NCBI GenBank assembly: GCA_031266345.1
Contig: JAISBD010000004.1
Span: forward strand, 1-64,000
From: Puniceicoccales bacterium
Lineage (GTDB): Bacteria; Verrucomicrobiota; Verrucomicrobiia; Opitutales; JAIRKQ01
Length of the DNA: 64,000 nucleotides
Direction: 5' to 3'
Positions 27,374-38,700 of the stretch are shown one piece after another. A program made the position numbers and the translations under genes. The notes below the pieces were generated by a model. That model had not been told where the DNA came from and made no database searches. It saw nothing but the letters and a program-made list of their open reading frames with translations. Every line of letters starts with the position of its first letter. Position 1 is the first letter of the stretch.

Positions 27374-27853
27374 TCAAATTTCCACCAGTAACACGCCAGC
27401 AAAGGCGGCTATGGCTTTTTTTCGGCCGATGTGCCCCAGTCCTTCATTTGTCGTTGCCTTGATGCCGATTTGGGATGTTTGAATGGGGAAAATTTTGCCG
27501 ATGGCTGCTTTCATCCTATCCGTGTAAGGGGCTAATTTGGGGGCTTCGGCGATGATCGTGATGTCCACATTTGCAATTTTAAATTTTTGCTCCCGCAGCT
27601 TATTTTTGGCAAAAAGCAATATTTTTTTCGAATCGAGGTTTTTGTTTTTCGGGTCGGTGTTCGGAAAATGTACCCCGATATCCGGCAGGGCAAGTGCACC
27701 GAAAATTGCGTCCGCGAGTGCGTGTAGAACCACATCGGCATCCGAATGCCCGAGCAAGCCGAGCTCGGATTCGATGCGCACCCCGCCCAGGATGAGCTCC
27801 CTGCCCGGCACTAGGCGGTGGATATCGTACCCGTGGCCAATTCTGATATTCAT
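27374..27853 (-). CDS. ispF: 2-C-methyl-D-erythritol 2,4-cyclodiphosphate synthase, 159 aa
   Basis: MEP pathway enzyme. Metal ligands in GYDIHRL and LLGHSDADVVLHALADA are intact, as are IGVHFPNTDP and the C-terminal IGIKATTNEGLGHIGRKKAIAAFA. Full length. Overlaps ispD by 4 nt (ATGA), so the consecutive-acting MEP genes are coupled. Confidence 0.95.
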   Translation of the reverse strand: MNIRIGHGYDIHRLVPGRELILGGVRIESELGLLGHSDADVVLHALADAIFGALALPDIGVHFPNTDPKNKNLDSKKILLFAKNKLREQKFKIANVDITIIAEAPKLAPYTDRMKAAIGKIFPIQTSQIGIKATTNEGLGHIGRKKAIAAFAGVLLVEI

Positions 27854-28545
27854 CGTCCCGAGCCTTTGTTTAGCAGTGCTTCGACCGCGGCGATGTCGCC
27901 GGGATAGGTAATTTTTATATTTGGGTGAAAATTTTCGATGATTTTCACCTTTGCACTCCCTGGGAGCGCACTGGAATCATCGGAGAGCGGCCGTTTCGCT
28001 TCGAGGTATGCGTTCAAAATTGCTCCATATTTGAACATTTGCGGCGTCTCAACGTGCCACACCCCGTCGCGTCGGAGATATTTTCGCCCCCGAGGTGACA
28101 CGTGGAGGAGCGTGTCCGTTGCCCTATGGGCGAGGATGGCCCCGTCGTGATCCACCAGCGCGGATAGCAGCAGCGGTAAACTATTGGCGGGGAGGAGTGG
28201 GCGGGCAGCATCGTGAATCAGCACAAAATCAGGCCCGCTTGATTGCATGTGCAGCAGGGCGTTCAGCGCGGATTTTTGCCGCGAGTCTCCCCCGCGAATG
28301 CAGCTTATATTGGCCCGCAGGGTTAACCCGTCGAGGAGTTGCAAAACTTTTCCCCGCTGCCAATCATCCCGCGTTACGACTACAATTTCGGAGAAAATTT
28401 TAGAACCATCAATGGCGAGCAATGGGTACATAAATACCGGTTTGCCCGCAATTGGCGCCAATGTTTTATCCGGATAGGAACCACCCATGCGCGCGCCTGC
28501 CCCCCCCATGAGCAATATCGCCGCACTCCTTGCCAATTGTTCCAT
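27850..28545 (-). CDS. ispD: 2-C-methyl-D-erythritol 4-phosphate cytidylyltransferase, 231 aa
   Basis: Transfers CMP to methylerythritol phosphate. Nucleotide-binding start LLMGGAGARMGGSYPDKTLAPIAGKPV, then FVLIHDAARPLLP and the C-terminal PGDIAAVEALL. The usual GxGxR-M loop is present with slight divergence (GGAGARMGG). Coupled to ispF downstream. No Shine-Dalgarno sequence. Confidence 0.93.
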   Translation of the reverse strand: MEQLARSAAILLMGGAGARMGGSYPDKTLAPIAGKPVFMYPLLAIDGSKIFSEIVVVTRDDWQRGKVLQLLDGLTLRANISCIRGGDSRQKSALNALLHMQSSGPDFVLIHDAARPLLPANSLPLLLSALVDHDGAILAHRATDTLLHVSPRGRKYLRRDGVWHVETPQMFKYGAILNAYLEAKRPLSDDSSALPGSAKVKIIENFHPNIKITYPGDIAAVEALLNKGSGR

Positions 28546-28607
28546 GGGCTGAACACTATTCTAAAATATCCTCCAGGCAACTTTGAAAAATTTCCCGTCC
28601 CTTTTTG

Positions 28608-29480
28608 CTAATTTGAAAACAACGCCCTATTTATGGCTACGCCGTGGCGCACGCTGGCATCGGAAATTAGGACCTCCCCACGCTTTACACAGGATAATGT
28701 CGCTATCACGATGGCGAGTGCTATGTCAAAAATATCGACCTTTCCCCTTGGAATTCCGAATGCAAGCCTTTCCCCAGTGCCCATCGGTGAAATTCTATGG
28801 AAGAGAGATTCCACGGCAGCGGCGGAAACATTTTTAGCATCGGCCATGGCTAGGAATCGCTTCCCTATGGCTAGGCATCCTCCGGTGCAGATGATTTTAT
28901 CATCCTTCGTTGGCAGGGGAATATTTTCCATACTTTTCCGCACAATATTGGTAATATTTTCTATGGATGGTTTCAAGTGGTTACAGCATAGGATATTGGC
29001 CAGATTGATTGCGCCAATATCTCTGCTTGCTGAAAAAATATGCGCACCGTTGAAAAGATTGAATTCCACACTGCCGCCGCCCACATCCAGTGAAAAAAAT
29101 TTCTCAATTTTCTCCATATTTTTCACCGAATTGCCCACCAGGCGCGCCTCCTCAAGTCCGCTTAGGACGTGCACATCAAGCCCCGTTTCGGCCCTAATTT
29201 TTAGTAAAAATTCCCGTGCATTTTTCGCAGAGCGGAGCGCATAGGTGGCGACGCAAATGGCACTTTCAGCACCGTTTTTTTGCCCAAATGAGAGTAAATT
29301 TTCCACCACTTCCACGGCTGCATCTCGCCGATCCTCGCCGATTTTTGCTGAAATTTCACCCCCAATGCGCACATCCACGCTCTTAAACGCAACTTGCTCG
29401 CAAGTTGTTTCGCCGCACTCAAATAGGGAGGCCTTGGTGGAGCCAGTCCCAATGTCGATCACATTAATTAACCCGCGCAT
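28608..29480 (-). CDS. Ppx/GppA-family exopolyphosphatase, 290 aa
   Basis: Hydrolyses inorganic polyphosphate or guanosine pentaphosphate. Actin-like ATPase fold with VIDIGTGSTKASLFE (phosphate 1), VATYALRSAKN, LSGLEEARLVG and FSLDVGGGSVEFNLF (phosphate 2). It is the short form of about 300 residues without the C-terminal HD-like domain. VIDIGTGSTK replaces the common DxGSNS variant. Divergent from the giant gene. Confidence 0.85.
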   Translation of the reverse strand: MRGLINVIDIGTGSTKASLFECGETTCEQVAFKSVDVRIGGEISAKIGEDRRDAAVEVVENLLSFGQKNGAESAICVATYALRSAKNAREFLLKIRAETGLDVHVLSGLEEARLVGNSVKNMEKIEKFFSLDVGGGSVEFNLFNGAHIFSASRDIGAINLANILCCNHLKPSIENITNIVRKSMENIPLPTKDDKIICTGGCLAIGKRFLAMADAKNVSAAAVESLFHRISPMGTGERLAFGIPRGKVDIFDIALAIVIATLSCVKRGEVLISDASVRHGVAINRALFSN

Positions 29481-29562
29481 TTGAAATGTTGTCCATGCGT
29501 TTTCCCTTTTCCCTTAGAATAAAGGAAGGAACCATTGCACTAGCCGTTGCCATATTAAATGT

Positions 29563-29765
29563 GTAGCATAAATTCCCTAAAAAGCAAGTAAGTAGATTTT
29601 TAGGGGCAGAACTCATAAAAAAATCAACAGGCACGCCCACTAATTTTTAAGGCAAGTACACCCTGGTACAAAATCAGAAAAATAGCGCTGAGCAACCCGA
29701 AAGTGAATTATTTTACTTGCAAAGCGTGGCATAAATTTTACAAAATTGTAGCATAAATTTTACAA
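29563..29765 (+). repeat. Repeated GCATAAATTTTACAA upstream of the giant gene
   Basis: GCATAAATTTTACAA is exact at 29729-29743 and 29751-29765 (22 nt apart, about two helical turns), and GTAGCATAAATT occurs again at 29563-29574. The 3' copy ends 11 nt before the ATG of the giant gene. Copies on one face of the helix fit a regulator site. The rest of 29481-29776 is AT-rich and carries no gene. Confidence 0.45.
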
Positions 29766-29766
29766 T
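29717..29766 (+). promoter_or_regulatory. Candidate promoter(s) of the giant gene
   Basis: TTGCAA (29717) with a 16-nt spacer and TACAAA (29739) is one candidate; TACAAT (29761-29766, five of six consensus bases) within the second direct repeat is another but would give an almost leaderless mRNA. Both -10 hexamers lie inside the repeated element. Confidence 0.35.
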
Positions 29767-29776
29767 TTTGAACGCC

Positions 29777-32700
29777 ATGGAAAGTAATACAAATTTTGAA
29801 CGCTCGCCACTTACTTTAGACGAAAGGGAAAATGCTATCAGCGAGCCAGAGCTTTCAAGCATAACTTCCACAGACCCGGCTCGAGAAGCCTTGAGACAGG
29901 CGGTGGAAAGTAATCTCCCAGCCACACTAGTCCCTGAAAGGGAAACAAGTGTTTTGAAAAGTTTTGCCTATGCGGGCACCGATGAGAGGGTAAAAGCATT
30001 TGCCCAGGGTTTATTTCCCGAGAGGCTTAAAAGCAGCGAGCTAGAAGGTTGGCAAACTATGAGTGGGCTAAATTTTGCCACTACTTTGGCAAGTGGGTTT
30101 GTAGATTTTATGAACCTTAATTGCTTTGACGGGCACGAAATAGAAGCTTTTCAAGAGAGTGCTGAGGCGCTGGAAGAGGTAAAAAGAAATATCGTTGAGA
30201 TACAAATTCCATTCAATGGAGGCCGCGGAGAGCGGCTCACAATACTTAGGGATTTGATAGAATTTTTTAAGAGAGAACTTCCCCAAGATCTTAGTGAAAT
30301 CCCAGAAAAATTAGAGATTTCGGATGAATTAAAAAACGCAGCTGTTACGGAAAATTTTGCAAAAGATGTGCTGAATAGCATTCTGAATTTAAGGGAAGTA
30401 AGGAGGATTAGAAGCGATATGCCCCCCCCCAATTTAGGTAGCCTTTGCGATGAATTTTTGGCGCAATCTAATACGGTTGAAAATTTTGTCTCATCACTTG
30501 GCGCAGCAAAGTTGCAGCAACAGGTTCTCGCTAAACTAGAGAGTGAGGGTAGTTGCATGTATTTACCAAGTGGGTGGATAGGAAATGACGGAGGTCACTG
30601 TGCATACATTATTTTAGAACGAAAAAATGGTAACATCTACGCCCATGAAATTAATTCCGGCGCTGGACTGAATCCGGGAAGAGCAGGACGCCATAAGGAA
30701 GAAGGCGGGATTTATTCCGAGCGCAGCATACCGGGACGTACGGTTATATTTAGCAAAAATGAAGGAGGAGAAGTTTTGCTGAAGAAAAATCTTCTAGAAT
30801 TTATTGCCAACAATTTCGCTCTGCAGGTTTCTGATGGAAAGACAAGCAGCAGCAAGCAGGCATATTCGTATAGGGCAATGTATGATATCAACAAGAAACC
30901 TGGAATGGCTATAATTCTAGATCCCACTGGGGAGGGCACTGTCACTGGGATGGATGTTGGGCGGCCACGATTCACGGAATGCTTCCAACGCAGTGGCAAT
31001 TGTGTGATGAAATCTACGGATATTCTTTCCCGCACCGTATTGCAACGCGCAATGGCAAAGAAAATGAATTTGGGTACCAACGATCCTCAGGTAATAAAAA
31101 GAACTAATCAATTATACCGTCTCTACGGGATATATTGTCGAGAACAAATATTGAGAGACTATTTGGCTTGGTGCAAGGATCCAAAAAATGAAGAGGTGAT
31201 AGACCGCGATTCCCTCAGCTTATTGCGTGATGGGGTTGGTCGATTTGGCTATTACATCAATCGATACAAAGGCATTGTTGCATCGGAGCAGAGGGGGCAT
31301 CTATTGCAACGAGCAAATAACCTTGAGCGAGAGATCAGTGAATATTTAGAGTCAGATGCGGCGATAAAAATTATGCGGCAAACAAATTCTCCCATGCCGG
31401 CGCTTTCTACCATACCGGCAGATTTAGCAGAAAAAGCGAAAACTATGGCACAAAACTACTCACGCATGCCTCAAATTGCTCGACAACCACCCTTGCAGGA
31501 AGAGCACATTGCATTGAAAAAGGAGCAGATTGAGCCAGGTATTGTCCTGCAACAGGCCAAATTGATCATTAAGCAAATTAAGACATTAAAAGCTGATACC
31601 CAACCCTTTGCATGCCGCAAGCATGAATTAATTCAGCAAGCTACTGCACTGTTGCGTATCATACCACTACCCGATGAGCAATCGTGGGAAGAATATAAAA
31701 ATTTGGAAGAATCAGATAGGTGCGAACTCATGGAACACATTCATTCCATCGTGCTATTTTTGTCAGATTTAAATCTAGCAGTTGGCAGTTTGGATCAAAT
31801 ACTCCCAGTGGGACAAAATACCTACAGCAAATCGGACAACCCGGCGGTAGTAAATGCTATTACTAGGGCGCGCATTATCGCTTTTGAATTGGTCAAAATG
31901 GATCCATTTTTGAGGAGAGGCCTTTCCCCCGAGTTGGTCGTTGACCATAGCTGGTTTGAAAGTTTTTGCACTTCAGCTGCTAACTTTCATGTGTCCAAAG
32001 AGGAACGCGATGAACAGATGCATTTGTTCCAATATATAAAAAATCAGTATCAACATATAAAAAATCAGTTTGCCCCAAAGCTCTTCAATTACAGCAAGCC
32101 ACCTACACCTAAACCTAAATATGACCTTGACCCTAGTAGTGATTCCACTATTACTTACTATGATGAGGTGATCTGGGAAACGTTGGGCAATGCCGCATGC
32201 AAAGCTTTAATTAACAAAATATTAGTTTCGAAAACGGAGCCCCATCCCCCTCAGCAAGTTACTCCAAGTCGTTCGATGGAGCCAAAGATGGTGCTGGATG
32301 ATTCAATGTGCGCAATACTGTGCAACCATCCGGGGTTATTTTTTTATGGAAATGTCGTGGCGGTTTCAGGAGGAAGAGAGGAAATTTTAAAGGCTATGGC
32401 AAAACAAAATCCCGGGATGGGTAAGAGTCTTTCTCTGCTAAGAAACTTTTGCAATATCATGTCCTATGGAGATAACCTAGTCTTATCTTCGCAGGGGGGG
32501 GAATCAAAACTTTGCGACGCATATGTTCGGAAAATAAATGTTAGGGATTCACTCGAAGGATTTGGCAGTGGCTATGCCCTAGAGTCTGAAAATAGAGCCC
32601 ACATTTTGCGCATTGAAAGCCCCAAAACTGATGGGCAAGGGATCATTGGTAGAATCACATCTGAGCAATTGAGGGAGAATCAACCGGAAGTCATGCGGCT

Positions 32701-35700
32701 GATTGGAGAAGAACTATCCCGGCCAGGCGTGCAAAATTTCGGATTGCTGCGTTTGCTAGAGGAGCATTTGGAATTGTGTGATGGATTTTATTTCGGCAAT
32801 GATAAAAAGCTTGAAAAAGAAGGGAGCATTTTTCATAGGCCCATCGCCAGTTCCGAAGAAAGAAAGCGCATAGCCGAATTGGAAGAGAAATCACTGCTGT
32901 TCAACCTATGGTTGCAATCGCTTAATCGAATGCTATACCCAGGATTGCTCAAATCCTCTGAAAAACAAGGGAAACAGGAACCTGTGGCAGATTCCGAGAA
33001 ATACACTTTAAATGATCCCGAATCACCCCTGCAAATGGATGCACTTAACCATCCCAAAGAGTTACTCGAGGCGGTAAGCGGGGTATGGGAAATGGGGAAG
33101 GACGAGTTCTGGGGAAATGTGCCGGATAATCGCCCATTAGTAAAGCAACTATGCGCGCTGGTCCACGTTGTTCACGCTGTTTCTAGCGGCGTTATTGCCA
33201 ATAATGATGCCGGGGAAATCTTAGATGACGTAAAAGCAAGGCTTGAAAGTATGCTCGGGGATCTCGATTTAGTGCGTAGCGATTGCGGCGATTCGCTCAC
33301 CGGTAGCGAAGCTATGTTTTTACGCCTAGCAAGAAATGAGTGCATCACTGGATTGCTGGCCATTGCGCAGAAAAATGAAGAGGTGGCTGCAGATAGCTTG
33401 CTGTCGGAAATGTATGAAAATACTTTTTGGCTGCAAAGTTTCGACTGTGGCAGATTGCCAAAAGGGTGCTCCGCCGTAATCTACGGTTTTGTGCCATCCC
33501 TGACCCCATACTGGGAGCAGCACCCCGAGCAGGCTCAAAGAATTGCCGCTGCGACATATGACAGATTAGCATTCTCTCCCGGTAAAATAGATGGGAGCAA
33601 TCTTAGGGCAGTTGCTGGCCAAATTGGGCAATTCGAAGCACCGGGCGGCCACCGCGTGGACCTGATAAGCTTTCATATCTACGATTCCGGGAACAGGCTG
33701 ACAAATGCTGGGAAAATTTTTTCGAATGATGACTATAAGCGCTTATTTGGAGATAAAGTGCAGGAAATCACAAGCACTGGGATTTCCCATCGCTTTGTAG
33801 ATTCAGGTGAATACGGAGACATTATTGTATGTGAATGCGAAGAACAGGATGATGAAGATGATAGAGCATATGGTTACAGAGACGGTGACCTAAAGATTTA
33901 TCGAAAATTTGAAGAATCGGATGACAGGTGGTGCTACGTTCCTTCGAGTGAAATATCCATAGTATTATTGCCGGAATGTTTTGGCGGAGACGATTTCACT
34001 GTATGGGTTAGCGGCAATGGCGGATTCAAGATTTGTGCGAAAGAACGGCCCAATGAGGTGCTGTACGAAAGTGATGAGCAGGGGCGCCTCTGCGATGTTA
34101 TTCGGCGGGAGCAGGGCACTGTGCCCTACTACATATCGTTCGACATCCCTATCCAGAACAATGATATTTTTTCCCGCTTCGAGGGGAGAACATATTCGCT
34201 GTTTTATCACGACGGCAGTGGCGAAATTCAAGAAGTGATGCTTCCGCGTTACCATGATGCAGCAGGTGAAACATTGCGCTTCCGCCGCCATGGAGAAAAT
34301 TGGGTTTTAAGCTCGAATCCTAGCTACCAATTAATCGATGCGCCGTCTTGGCCCATCGGCGGAAAAGAGACTAAGCAAAACTTGCTACTAGGTTACGAAG
34401 GTGCGCTATGCCTGAAAAATACTGACCCGAAGAATGGCGGTATGTTTAAATATTTGCTGCCGCAGCATGATATTTTTCGCCTCAGGGGGATGACTCACCA
34501 GGTAATTCCTCTTTTTCTGAAAGCTGATTTTGAGTCAAAATTTTTCAACGGTGCACGCTACGCGGAAGTAAATTTGCATGCCAATGATTTGGATTTCATT
34601 TCTCCATCCCTTCAGGAAACAGACAGATTGAGCTGCTTACGCCTTGCTCGAATCTTCCAAATACAGGGGGAATATGGCCTCGCTTTGCAGTATTTAGACA
34701 AAATTTCCTCCCATGGCCAATTCGATGCCAGTGAAATCAATGCGCTGAATAGTATCATCCAAGGGTTTCAAATTGGAAAGGAAGAAAGCAGCCTATCAGC
34801 TTTAGTATCACTCAAAGCACTGTCTTGCCTACTGCGAAGCTCTCCATTCGGCGAAAATGTCGAAAAAACACTTGATTTGATTCTTAGTAGATCCTCAGAT
34901 AGTTTTGAACTTTCGCCCTTATCGCGCCTAATTGGGCAGTATTTAAGCGGTTTCGATCTACAATCAAAAGAATGGCAATTAGATGTGCATGAGGAACTCG
35001 CCCTATGGGGAGGGGTGTTAGCATGCATAGACACTTTACATGAAAAAGGGCAAATAAAATTTTTAGAAAAAAGCCTTGCGTCATCTATCGTAAGTAGAGT
35101 CAGCGACTTGGCCAAATTAAAAAGTCCCAATTCTGCTTCACTAATAAAATTCATTGACGCTAAAATAAATGAGCTGGTAGAAACCATTAGGAATGAACGT
35201 GGAAGTCTTGTGGAATCTGTTCAAGGGAAAATGGGTAGCATGAAAGAAATCGCAGCGCAAATTGCAAATGAGCCCCTCGGCAATTCTTACTCTTTTAGCT
35301 TACTTAATAGTGGCATAGATGAGTTGCATAAACAAATAAGTGTGGAAAATAGCAAATTTAAAGACATCGAAATGGTGATAGGGAGGATTCAATCAAGCAT
35401 TAAGGATTTGGAAAAAAAAGACAATCCTCGAGCCAGTCAGTTAGATGACACCGCAAAGACGCAATCGGAGAGACCCTTAGATCAATTAAAAAGTCAATTT
35501 AGCGAACTTAAGCAGATAATTAGCAAGCACTTGAATGATTTACGATTTTTGGAACAATTAAAGCGGCTGAGGGTATTAAAAAGGGAAAACATGCCTTTGC
35601 GCGAAGCTGCACAAATAGAAATGGGGGCGGGAGATGCCTTTGACTTTTTAACTAAATCACCTGAAAGTGCACTGCATGAAGCATTGTTTGCCGTCGAACC

Positions 35701-38700
35701 GAGCATATTCGAAGGAAATGCATGGGGTTCCGGGGAGACAATACCCGCAGGGGAAGTTCCCCAGCTTAATTTGACATTAGCGGAGGAAGATAAAAAACAA
35801 TTTGGGAGTAGGGCCGTCGCATTTCTCGAAGAATTCAACGGAGAGCTAGCCGTAGGCGCCAGGCAATTGTGGGAAATCAGCGCTGATCCAGTGGCAAGTG
35901 CAGTGCCAGAGGTGGGGGAAATCAGTGAGTTGCTTGCCATTGCCAATGCGCAGAGGAGTAGGGCGATCAAGTCTGCGAAGTCCGCTGCTAGTCAGATTGC
36001 CGAGATCGGCAATAGGGGACGATTGGAAACGACTCACGGCGCGGATGCGTGGGAACCGGTGAAGATTCCCCATGCTCTGCGAGCCTATGGCATATTTGTG
36101 TCCGGGGGAGCGGATGGGAGCAAGCGGGCATTGGAATACTTGCAGCGTGCCCACCCCTGGTTCTCCGCGGGCGAGTTGCATGATTTTCTTTTGCACACGG
36201 AGGCATACCTGGTGAACGTCAATTCGGCGCGCCACCTCGAACGGGTATCGGCGGCGCTCGCTCCACTGGAGAAGAGCGACGCATCGGCGGATAGCAGGGC
36301 TGCATCCTGGTGTGATGCCTTGCCCCTGCTGCGACAAACGCACGACGATGCGGTGCGCAATGTAGGCGATAGTGGTTTGATGGGCAATATACTACTGTTT
36401 GAATACGCGACCGGCACACGTCCGCGACCGGATCAAGTGGCGAAGATAACCTTCGTCATGGATGCGCTGGTGCGAGGCAGCGGGCAGCACGGTGCCCTAA
36501 TTCAACAAATAATGGGCAGCGGGAAAACAAAGGTATTGCTGCCGCTCCTCATCACCTTACTGCTCAATGGTAAGGATAATTTCCCCATGGTTGTGTCCCA
36601 CGTCTCCCAATTACCCGCGGTCATGCTGGAATTACCAGCCATACTCGGTAGGGTTGGTGTGCATTTGGACCTCATCGACGCGGATTATGCTCAATTCTCC
36701 AATCCAAAAATGATCCGTGCCATACGCCAACAATTGGAAACAGCCTTTGCCAAGCGGAACAGCGTGCCCGTGATAGCCTCCCACACCCTTTTAGCTTTGC
36801 GCACCGCCTTTCGGGCATTATCGGAGCAAGCCGGGAGCAAAGAAAGTGCTACAACCAACGAGCTATACGTTGAATTCAATGAGCTTTTCAATTTCATGGA
36901 GAAAAAAGGCATCGCATTGATGGACGAAGTGCACGTCACTCTAAATCCCAAGGAATCTTTTATCATACAACCGCCGGCGGTGGTAAAACTGGACGCCAGG
37001 ATAGCAGAGGAAGACGTCACTTTCATGGTGGACATAATCCACAGTTTGCCGGAGGATTTAATTGAGCCAATTGAGAGCAATAAGCAGGACCAGATATCCC
37101 CTGCCAACCTAAAGGACAGACTAAAGACCCATGCGGCGGGGACATGTGGGGAACAATTTGGCGTGCCGAGAGATTTGCGCGATGCCTTTGCCGGGTTTAT
37201 TTGCGGAGATTTCGATGGGCAAGAGGAAGCGGCATTGCCAGAAAATGTTAGACAATGGTTTGATAATTTGGCTCCCACAATCAAACACCAGGTATGCCTG
37301 CTGAGAAAGCTATGTTCCAGTACGCTGCCCCAGTGTCTAACGAAGGTATACGGTGAGCACTATGGGTTCAATGACAGGGGCGAAGTCGTTCCCTATCGAA
37401 ACCGCATGCCAACGAACAATCATTACAAAGATCCCCACGAAGCGCTGTGTTACTACATTTTAGCCACGGTAACGAAGGGAATACCCAGTGTTACGCTTGG
37501 CCAGTGGGTAGGAAACTTAGCCAACCAGGGGAGGGAGCAGGTTTGCAGTGGCATGCCGTTCGCGCAAACTAACCAGGCAATACTTTTTGAACGGCTATTT
37601 GACGGGATGGATCCGCACCTATCCCTGCTCGATGCAGTGGACATGCAAGCCTCCCTCGAGCACCCACAGATGCGGGAAGGGGTGCTCCAATCCCTGCAAA
37701 GCTTCCTGGGAGCAAATCCCAGTAAAAAACAGATCCTCGCCACTGAGCTTGCCCAGGACCAAGCGAGCTATTTCCCCCGCTCCTACGAAACCACGCCCCT
37801 GGACATACCCGCTGCGTTTCATGGCACGGTGAGCATGTCCGGCACGCTCAGCAACAGGGAGTCATACGCCAAAATGGTTAGCAGTGCCGTGGATCTGCAG
37901 CGGGGTGCATTGGGCAAGATTGCTTGCAAGCTCATCCAAGATAGCGCTGCACCGAATGCCGCTCAACCGCCCAAAACCCAAATCGTTGCTCTGCCGGAAG
38001 CGACCCTAGATACGGTGGAAAGCACCCTTGCACACTGGAAGGAAACAGTCGATGATTCCAAGGTAAAAAATTTGCGCATAATAGTGGACTACGGCGCCCA
38101 ATTCAAGGATCAGCCAGCGCGGCAGTCGGTGAAAAATATCGCTGATTTTATCGCAGATAGCGGCAATGGGGCGAAGTATATTGAGTACTTCGATCCCCAG
38201 CTAAATGGATTCGCGATTGTATCCGTGGAAGACGTGCGCAGGGATGGGTTGGACTTTAAGGCGAAAAAAATCACCAATCCTGTGAGCGACCGGCCAGCGA
38301 AAAGCGAAGAATTGTTCACCTTTCTGGATACCCCACGCACGACGGGCACGGATCCGCTAATGATGCTCAATGGCCACGGATTAACAACCCTAAATGTGCT
38401 GCAAAATGACCTGGACGGATTCCTGCAGGCGGTTATGCGGGAGCGAAAATTTCTCCACGCAAGCGGCCAGACCATGGACATAGTCCTCTCTGAAAAAGCG
38501 GTGCAAGATGTATTCAGCGACGGCAATGTACCGGCAATGCCTGCCCTACTTAGCCGCTTGGTGCGGAATACGGCGGCGAGCATCAATCGCCAGCAGATAC
38601 AGGCTGCTACGCTGCAATTGCGAGAGCTGCCGCGGCGGTTCATCGAGAATAAGTTACGCAAATGCGCAGCTAGTAGAAATCTGGAAAATCTCGCCAAATG

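Noticed and set aside
36085-36417. Minus-strand frames under the GC-rich half of the giant gene
   Set aside because: High-GC antisense frames without domains; the plus strand has a continuous 10.3 kb frame with NTPase motifs.
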